From Thermoleophilia bacterium (GTDB lineage: Bacteria > Actinomycetota > Thermoleophilia > Gaiellales > SKUG01): DNA of 17,706 bases. Shown in pieces: positions 13,354 through 17,706 of this stretch (position 1 is the stretch's first letter; each line of letters starts with the position of its first letter). The stretch lies in assembly GCA_025964465.1 (NCBI GenBank), contig JAOPYS010000449.1, positions 1 to 17,706 on the forward strand. Reading direction: 5' to 3'. Made by a program: the position numbers and the translations under genes. Below the pieces are notes generated by a model. The model was given only the letters and a program-made list of their open reading frames with translations, made no database searches and had not been told where the DNA came from.

Positions 13354-15405
13354 ATGGACGCTACCGCCACGGCCGCCCCCGCCGCGCTCGACACCCTGTG
13401 CGTGAACACGATCCGCACCCTCTCGATGGACGGCGTGCAGCGCGCCAACTCGGGCCACCCGGGCACGCCGATGGCGCTCGCACCCCTCGGGCACCGCATC
13501 TTCACGCGCCACCTCAAGCACGACCCCGCAGACCCGGCGTGGGCCGATCGCGACCGGTTCGTGCTCTCGTGCGGGCACGCGTCCATGCTCCTCTACTCGC
13601 TGCTGCACCTGAGCGGCTACGGGGTGTCGCTCGACGACCTGCGCAACTTCCGCCAGCTCCACAGCCCCACCGCCGGCCACCCCGAGCTGGGCGAGCTGCC
13701 GGGCGTGGAGTACACGACCGGGCCCCTCGGGCAGGGCGTCTCCGCCGCGGTCGGCATGGCGCTCGCCGAGCGCGTGCTCGCCGACCGGTTCAACCGGGGC
13801 GGGGCGACGGTCATCGACCACCGCACGTGGGTGATCGCCTCCGACGGCGACCTCATGGAGGGCGTGGCGCAGGAGAGCGCCTCGCTGGCGGCGCACCTCG
13901 GGCTCGGCAAGCTCGTGGTCTTCTGGGACGACAACCGCATCACGATCGACGGCACCACCGAGGTGAGCTTCACCGAGGACGTCGCGGCGCGGTATGCGGC
14001 GTACGGCTGGCAGGTGCTGCACATCGAGGACGTCGACGACCTCGAGGCGATCGACGCGGCGATCGCCGAGGCGCGCACGGACGAGGCGCGCCCGACTCTC
14101 GTGGTGACGCGCACGCACATCGGCATCGGGTCGCCGCGGCAGGACACGCCGCAGGCGCACGGCGAGCCGCTCGGCGCGGAGAACGTGCGGCTGACCAAGC
14201 AGGCGTACGGGTGGCCGGAGGATTCGGACTTCCTCGTCCCCGACGAGGTGCGCGAGGCGTACGCGTCGGTGGCGGAGCGCGGCGCGGAGGCCGGGGCGGC
14301 GTGGGACGAGCAGATGGCTCGGTTGCGCGCGGCCGAGCCGGAGCTGGCGGCGGAGCTGCAGCGACGGATGTCGGGCACGATGCCGGACGGCTGGGCCGAC
14401 GACCTCGTGGCGACGCAGTTCGAGGACGCGGGCCCCGCGGCCACGCGCCAGTCGAGCGGCCAGGCGATCAACCTCGTGGCGCCGCGGCTGCCGGAGCTGA
14501 TCGGTGGCAGCGCCGACCTCGCAGGCTCGAACCTCACGACGATCAAGGACGGCGGCGACATCACCGCGGCCGACGCGAGCGGTCGCAACCTGCACTTCGG
14601 CATCCGTGAGCACGCCATGGGCGCGATCATCAACGGCATCACGGCGCACGGCGGCCTGCGCGCCTTCGGTGGCACCTTCCTCATCTTCAGCGACTACCTG
14701 CGGCCGGCCATCCGCCTCGCGGCGCTGTCGAAGCTGCCGTCGATCTTCGTGTTCACGCACGACTCGGTGTACCTGGGCGAGGACGGCCCGACGCACCAGC
14801 CGATCGAGCAGCTCGCGTCGCTGCGGGCGATGCCGAACCTGCTCGTCCTGCGCCCGGCCGAGGCCAACGAGACGCTGGCGGCGTGGAAGCTGGCGCTCGA
14901 GCAGACCGACCGCCCCGTGGCACTGGCGCTCACCCGCCAGAAGCTCGCGCCCTTCCACTACGGCGGCGACTCGCGCCTCGAGGGCTCGAGCGTGGAGCGC
15001 GGCGCCTACGTGTTGCGCGAGGCGACGGGCGGCACTCCCGAGCTGGTGCTCATCGCCACGGGCAGCGAGGTGCACACCGCGCTCGACGCCGCGACCCGCC
15101 TCGAGGAGGACGGCACGCCCACGCGCGTCGTGAGCATGCCGTGCCAGGAGCTGTTCGTGGAGCAGCCACGCGAGTGGCGCGAGGCGGTGCTGCCGCCGAC
15201 GGTGCGCGCACGCGTGGCGGTCGAGGCGGCGGCGACGTTCGGCTGGGAGCGATTCGTGGGCGACGCGGGCGAGGTCGTGGGCATCGACCGCTTCGGCATC
15301 TCCGCCCCGGGCGAGGAAGCCGCGACCGCGCTGGGCATCAGCGTCGACGGCGTCGTCTCGGCCGCCCACCGCACGCTCGCGACGGTCCACGGCGAGGCTC
15401 GCTGA
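13354..15405 (+). CDS. tkt: Transketolase
   Basis: Transketolase moves two-carbon ketol units between sugar phosphates in the non-oxidative pentose phosphate pathway, using thiamine diphosphate (TPP) and a divalent metal in the cytoplasm. At 683 residues it has the normal full length. Visible landmarks are ANSGHPGTPM with the active-site H35, GPLGQGVS at 123-130, the metal/TPP segment ASDGDLMEG (162-170) through DDNRITIDG (192-200), and in the second half SADLAGSN, FGIREHAMGAIING with the catalytic E419, and FTHDSVYLGEDGPTHQPIEQ with phosphate/ring-contacting residues. The C-terminal transketolase domain follows (LVLIATGSEV, PTRVVSMPCQELF). The ATG has only a distant AGGA (11 nt), so translation may rely on other features. 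Its stop overlaps the rpiB start as TGATG, indicating translational coupling. Confidence 0.97.
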   Translation: MDATATAAPAALDTLCVNTIRTLSMDGVQRANSGHPGTPMALAPLGHRIFTRHLKHDPADPAWADRDRFVLSCGHASMLLYSLLHLSGYGVSLDDLRNFRQLHSPTAGHPELGELPGVEYTTGPLGQGVSAAVGMALAERVLADRFNRGGATVIDHRTWVIASDGDLMEGVAQESASLAAHLGLGKLVVFWDDNRITIDGTTEVSFTEDVAARYAAYGWQVLHIEDVDDLEAIDAAIAEARTDEARPTLVVTRTHIGIGSPRQDTPQAHGEPLGAENVRLTKQAYGWPEDSDFLVPDEVREAYASVAERGAEAGAAWDEQMARLRAAEPELAAELQRRMSGTMPDGWADDLVATQFEDAGPAATRQSSGQAINLVAPRLPELIGGSADLAGSNLTTIKDGGDITAADASGRNLHFGIREHAMGAIINGITAHGGLRAFGGTFLIFSDYLRPAIRLAALSKLPSIFVFTHDSVYLGEDGPTHQPIEQLASLRAMPNLLVLRPAEANETLAAWKLALEQTDRPVALALTRQKLAPFHYGGDSRLEGSSVERGAYVLREATGGTPELVLIATGSEVHTALDAATRLEEDGTPTRVVSMPCQELFVEQPREWREAVLPPTVRARVAVEAAATFGWERFVGDAGEVVGIDRFGISAPGEEAATALGISVDGVVSAAHRTLATVHGEAR

Positions 15406-15887
15406 TGGCGCTCGGCGGCGAACGTGTCGTGGCGATCGGCGCCGACCACGCCGGCTACGTCCTCAAGGACGAGGTCGGCGAGGTGCTGCGCGGTGCGGGG
15501 TTCCGGGTGCTCGACCTGGGCACCGACTCTGCCGAGAGCGTCGACTACCCCGACTACGCGGAGGCCGTGGGTCGCGCGGTGCAGGACGGGCGCGCGTGGC
15601 GCGGCGTCGTGGTCTGCGGTTCGGGCGCCGGTGCGTGCATCGCGGCCAACAAGCTGCGGGGCATCCGCGCCGCGCTCGCCCACGACACCTACAGCGCGCA
15701 CCAGGCCGTGGAGCACGACGACGCCAACGTGCTGTGCATGGGCGCGCGGATCATCGGCGGCGCCGTGGCCGAGGAGATCGTGCTGGCGTGGGCCGGCGCG
15801 GAGTTCACCGGGGACGAGCGGCACCGCCGCCGCCTCGACAAGGTGCTGGCCCTCGAGGCCGGCGAGCTGACCGAGACCGAAGGATGA
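15405..15887 (+). CDS. rpiB: Ribose-5-phosphate isomerase B
   Basis: RpiB interconverts ribulose 5-phosphate and ribose 5-phosphate and so feeds substrates to transketolase. The 160-residue product has the RpiB/LacAB signature: GADHAGY at 12-18, VDYPDYA at 46-52, the catalytic Cys in VVVCGSGAGACIAANK (C71), and RAALAHDTYSAHQAVEHDDANVL in two parts with H93 and the phosphate-binding Arg residues. The start ATG overlaps the transketolase stop by one base (TGATG), and GAGG lies 7 nt upstream inside tkt. Length is typical for the family (about 150). RpiB-type rather than RpiA-type isomerase is common in actinobacteria. Relatives act on galactose 6-phosphate (LacAB) or allose 6-phosphate, but the operon context favours ribose 5-phosphate. 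Confidence 0.95.
   Translation: MALGGERVVAIGADHAGYVLKDEVGEVLRGAGFRVLDLGTDSAESVDYPDYAEAVGRAVQDGRAWRGVVVCGSGAGACIAANKLRGIRAALAHDTYSAHQAVEHDDANVLCMGARIIGGAVAEEIVLAWAGAEFTGDERHRRRLDKVLALEAGELTETEG
15879..15884 (+). promoter_or_regulatory. Shine-Dalgarno GAAGGA that sets the tal start
   Basis: GAAGGA at the 3' end of rpiB lies 5 nt before ATG 15890. An ATG at 15884 overlaps the rpiB stop (ATGA) but would begin inside this motif, so 15890 is the better start. Confidence 0.6.
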
Positions 15888-15889
15888 CG

Positions 15890-17008
15890 ATGACCGACAG
15901 CCCCAACCCCCGCCTCCAGCGCCTCGCCGAGCTCGGCCAGGCACCGTGGCTGGACTCGATCAGCCGGGCGTGGCTCGATTCGGGGGAGCTCGAGCGCCTC
16001 GTCGACCGGCTCGCCCTGCGCGGGGTGACGAGCAACCCGTCGATCTTCCAGGCCGCCCTGGGCGCCGGGGATTCCTACGACGAGGACGTGCGACGGCACT
16101 CCGGGGCGGGCCACGACGACCGCTCCGTGTTCTCGCTGCTGGCGACCGACGACATCCGCCGCGCCTGCGACGCCTTCGCCGACGTGCACGAGCAGACCGG
16201 CGACGGCTACGTGTCGATCGAGGTCGACCCCGACCTCGCCCACGACACGGACGCGACGGTCACGCAGGCACTCGAGCTGTGGCGCACGGTGCACCGACCC
16301 AACCTCATGGTCAAGATCCCGGCGACCGAGGCCGGGCTGCCGGCGATCGAGCAGGTGATCGCCGACGGCGTCAACGTCAACGTCACGCTGCTGTTCGACG
16401 TGGGCGTGTACACCCGCGTGCGGGAGGCCTGGCTGCGTGGGCTCGAGCGCCTGCACGAGACGGGCGGGGACGTCGCCACCGTGGCGAGCGTGGCGTCGTT
16501 CTTCGTGAGCCGGGTCGACACCAAGGTCGACGCGCTGCTCGACGAGATGGACGGCGAGGAGTGCCGCGCCCTGCGTGGCACCGCCGCCGTCGCCAACGCG
16601 GTCGTCGCGTGGGCCGACGCACAGCGCCTCGTCGAGGAGCCGCGGTGGGCACCCCTCGCCGCCGCGGGCGCACAGCCGCAGCGCCTGCTGTGGGCGAGCA
16701 CCGGCACGAAGGACCCGGCGTACGCGCCCACCAAGTACGTCGACGAGCTGGTCGCGGCGGGCACCGTCAACACGATGCCCCTGGCGACGCTCGAGGCGTT
16801 CGCCGCCGCCACCGGTGAGGTTGCCGTGACGATCGACGCCGACCGCGTCGCCCGGGCGCGCCGCGAGCTCGATCGGCTCGAGGGCTGCGGCATCGACATG
16901 TCGCGCGTCACCGACGAGCTGCGCGACGAGGGCGTCGCCGCCTTCGTCAACTCCTTCGACACGCTGCTCGCCGGCCTCGCCTCCAAGCGCGCGGCCGTCA
17001 ACGCCTGA
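15890..17008 (+). CDS. tal: Transaldolase
   Basis: Transaldolase transfers a dihydroxyacetone unit from sedoheptulose 7-phosphate to glyceraldehyde 3-phosphate through a Schiff base, completing the non-oxidative pentose phosphate branch with transketolase. From ATG 15890 the product has 372 residues, matching the longer bacterial type (about 370) rather than E. coli TalB (317). Landmarks are WLDSISR with D22, GVTSNPSIF (45-53), NLMVKIPAT with the Schiff-base K142, NVNVTLLFD (162-170), ASFFVSRVDTKVD, and LLWASTGTKDPAY. A start two codons upstream (15884) is possible. It begins 2 nt after rpiB ends, as the last gene of the tkt-rpiB-tal operon, and a strong hairpin follows 15 nt after its stop. 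Zwf and OpcA often follow in actinobacteria but are absent here. Confidence 0.95.
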   Translation: MTDSPNPRLQRLAELGQAPWLDSISRAWLDSGELERLVDRLALRGVTSNPSIFQAALGAGDSYDEDVRRHSGAGHDDRSVFSLLATDDIRRACDAFADVHEQTGDGYVSIEVDPDLAHDTDATVTQALELWRTVHRPNLMVKIPATEAGLPAIEQVIADGVNVNVTLLFDVGVYTRVREAWLRGLERLHETGGDVATVASVASFFVSRVDTKVDALLDEMDGEECRALRGTAAVANAVVAWADAQRLVEEPRWAPLAAAGAQPQRLLWASTGTKDPAYAPTKYVDELVAAGTVNTMPLATLEAFAAATGEVAVTIDADRVARARRELDRLEGCGIDMSRVTDELRDEGVAAFVNSFDTLLAGLASKRAAVNA

Positions 17009-17023
17009 GCGCCTGAAGCGCGA

Positions 17024-17049
17024 CGGGGCCCGACCGAAGTCGGGCCCCG
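17024..17049 (+). terminator. Strong terminator hairpin after the tkt-rpiB-tal operon
   Basis: CGGGGCCCGAC and GTCGGGCCCCG form a perfect 11-bp stem closed by a CGAA tetraloop, starting 15 nt after the tal stop. No T-tract follows, as is common for actinobacterial terminators. Confidence 0.8.
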
Positions 17050-17063
17050 AGCGTGGGGTGCAT

Positions 17064-17215
17064 GGGCATCCAGGTGCCCCCGGATGCCCGACCGCCGTCG
17101 TCGCTCCTCCCGGGCGAAGGTCCGGTACCGTGGTTCGCTGCAGCCTGGGGGGCGTGTGCGAGGTACCGATCCGGTGAGAGGGTCGCGCCCTGGTGCGTGC
17201 AGGCAGTGGGGCGAC
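17064..17215. other. Hairpin-rich non-coding stretch, possible structured RNA
   Basis: Between the tal terminator and the next convergent gene lie three potential stems: GGGCATCC/GGATGCCC (17064-17071 with 17082-17089), CGGTACC/GGTACCG (17123-17129 with 17162-17168), and GTCGCGCCC/GGGGCGAC with one bulge (17182-17190 with 17208-17215). An open reading frame crosses here on the plus strand, but it has poor coding character and runs into the opposite gene. I match it to no known RNA family (checked by eye for SRP RNA, RNase P, tmRNA and common riboswitch cores). Confidence 0.3.
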
Positions 17216-17232
17216 GAGTGGCGGTCGTGATC

Positions 17233-17248
17233 TTCCCGAAGTCGGGAA
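17233..17248 (-). terminator. Terminator-like hairpin after the right-edge gene
   Basis: TTCCCG-N4-CGGGAA is a perfect 6-bp stem 10 nt beyond the stop of the minus-strand gene at 17259. It is placed to end that transcript. It lacks a T-tract. Confidence 0.5.
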
Positions 17249-17258
17249 TGCTTGTGGG

Positions 17259-17706
17259 TCAGCCGCGTGCTCCGGCCATGGCCTGGGCGAGGCGGGCGAT
17301 GGTGCCCGGGTCGGTGTCGCCCGGAACGAAGCCCGTGGCGGGCGACGCGTAGGACGGGACGATCAGGCCGGCGGCCGTGCGGGCCTCGCCGTTCGCCCCG
17401 ACGGTCAGCGTGACCGGCTGGCTCGCCGTGGCTGCGACGGGCGCGGTGACCGGCGCGGCAGCGCGGACGGCAGCGGGCTGCGGGGCGGCAGCGTGGCGCT
17501 GCGCATCCGCGATGTAGCTGTCGACGCTGCCCGTGAACTTGCGGGTGGCGTTCTCCGGGGTCCAGGCGCTCCCGAACCCGACCTCGCCGCCACCGGCGAC
17601 CGAGCGGGTCGGCGCGACCGTCGCAGCGGCCGGCGTGGCTGCCGCAACCGGGGCGACGGTCGCCGCGACGGGTGCGCTGGGCACCGTGGCAGCGGCACCG
17701 GCTGCC
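17259..17706 (-). CDS. C-terminal fragment of an Ala/Pro/Val-rich protein of unknown function
   Basis: The reading frame is open to the right edge, so the true start is outside the window; a GTG at 17684 lies within Ala/Pro-rich sequence and is not a convincing start. About 149 residues are visible. The first third and the middle are low-complexity Ala/Pro/Thr/Val (ATVAPVAAATPAAATVAP, VRAAAPVTAPVAAT), resembling a wall-spanning or flexible linker. Between them is a more ordered piece (FGSAWTPENATRKFTGSVDS, then YIADAQRHAAA). The C-terminus has a small Gly/Pro-containing segment (LTVGANGEARTAAGLIVPSY) and ends in an Ala-rich helix (IARLAQAMAGARG). I recognise no family. Codon bias supports coding. 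A hairpin follows its stop. Confidence 0.6.
   Translation of the reverse strand, partial: AAGAAATVPSAPVAATVAPVAAATPAAATVAPTRSVAGGGEVGFGSAWTPENATRKFTGSVDSYIADAQRHAAAPQPAAVRAAAPVTAPVAATASQPVTLTVGANGEARTAAGLIVPSYASPATGFVPGDTDPGTIARLAQAMAGARG

Noticed and set aside
12865..15390. 841-codon minus-strand frame across transketolase
   Set aside because: Only its last 111 codons (12865-13200), beyond the tkt gene, look like a real protein. The rest is the shadow of tkt.
17053..17352. 99-codon plus-strand frame after the tal terminator
   Set aside because: It overlaps the convergent gene at 17259, has no ribosome binding site and its composition is unlike the coding genes around it. Hairpins in the interval suggest non-coding sequence.

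Overview
The window is about 70% G+C, with dense coding on both strands and a strong G/C preference at third codon positions. It reads as a chromosomal segment of a high-GC actinobacterium. The Cys-flanked RTX-type cell-surface protein and the pentose-phosphate gene order suggest the Thermoleophilia (Solirubrobacterales-like). That placement rests on protein style alone and is tentative. I see no phage, transposon, CRISPR, tRNA or rRNA.

Layout from left to right. (1) Positions 1-5465 are all on the minus strand: the N-terminal part of an oligopeptide-type ABC substrate-binding lipoprotein (runs off the left edge), SecG, an MBL-fold hydrolase with a C-terminal helical extension, a small exported protein of unknown function, and a GH38 alpha-mannosidase. 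Three of these genes end in hairpins. (2) Positions 5466-5594 are a divergent control region holding a perfect spaced palindrome. It separates the mannosidase from a plus-strand gene of unknown function, whose 3' end overlaps the end of a large minus-strand LuxR-family (LAL/MalT-like) ATPase regulator. (3) Divergent from that regulator is a 1248-residue secreted protein. It has a duplicated RTX (calcium-binding nonapeptide) module, a PASTA-like region and an Ig-like region, and it ends in an 8-residue repeat, [MI]VAAGGGN, that runs to the last residue. This is the most unusual object in the window. (4) A small membrane protein is followed, divergently, by a compact operon for the non-oxidative pentose phosphate pathway: transketolase, ribose-5-phosphate isomerase B and transaldolase. 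The operon closes with an 11-bp stem terminator. (5) A 209-nt hairpin-rich gap with no credible gene follows, then the C-terminal end of an Ala/Pro/Val-rich minus-strand protein that runs off the right edge.

How the genes work together. tkt-rpiB-tal interconvert pentose, triose and hexose phosphates. The mannosidase, the peptide-binding lipoprotein and the exported proteins fit a scavenging, surface-active lifestyle. SecG belongs to the export channel that would carry them. The LAL regulator is placed to control the repeat protein, itself, or both, but this is inferred from position only. Several genes have a TAnnnT-like -10 hexamer ending 6-8 nt before the start codon and no Shine-Dalgarno sequence, which suggests leaderless transcripts are common here.
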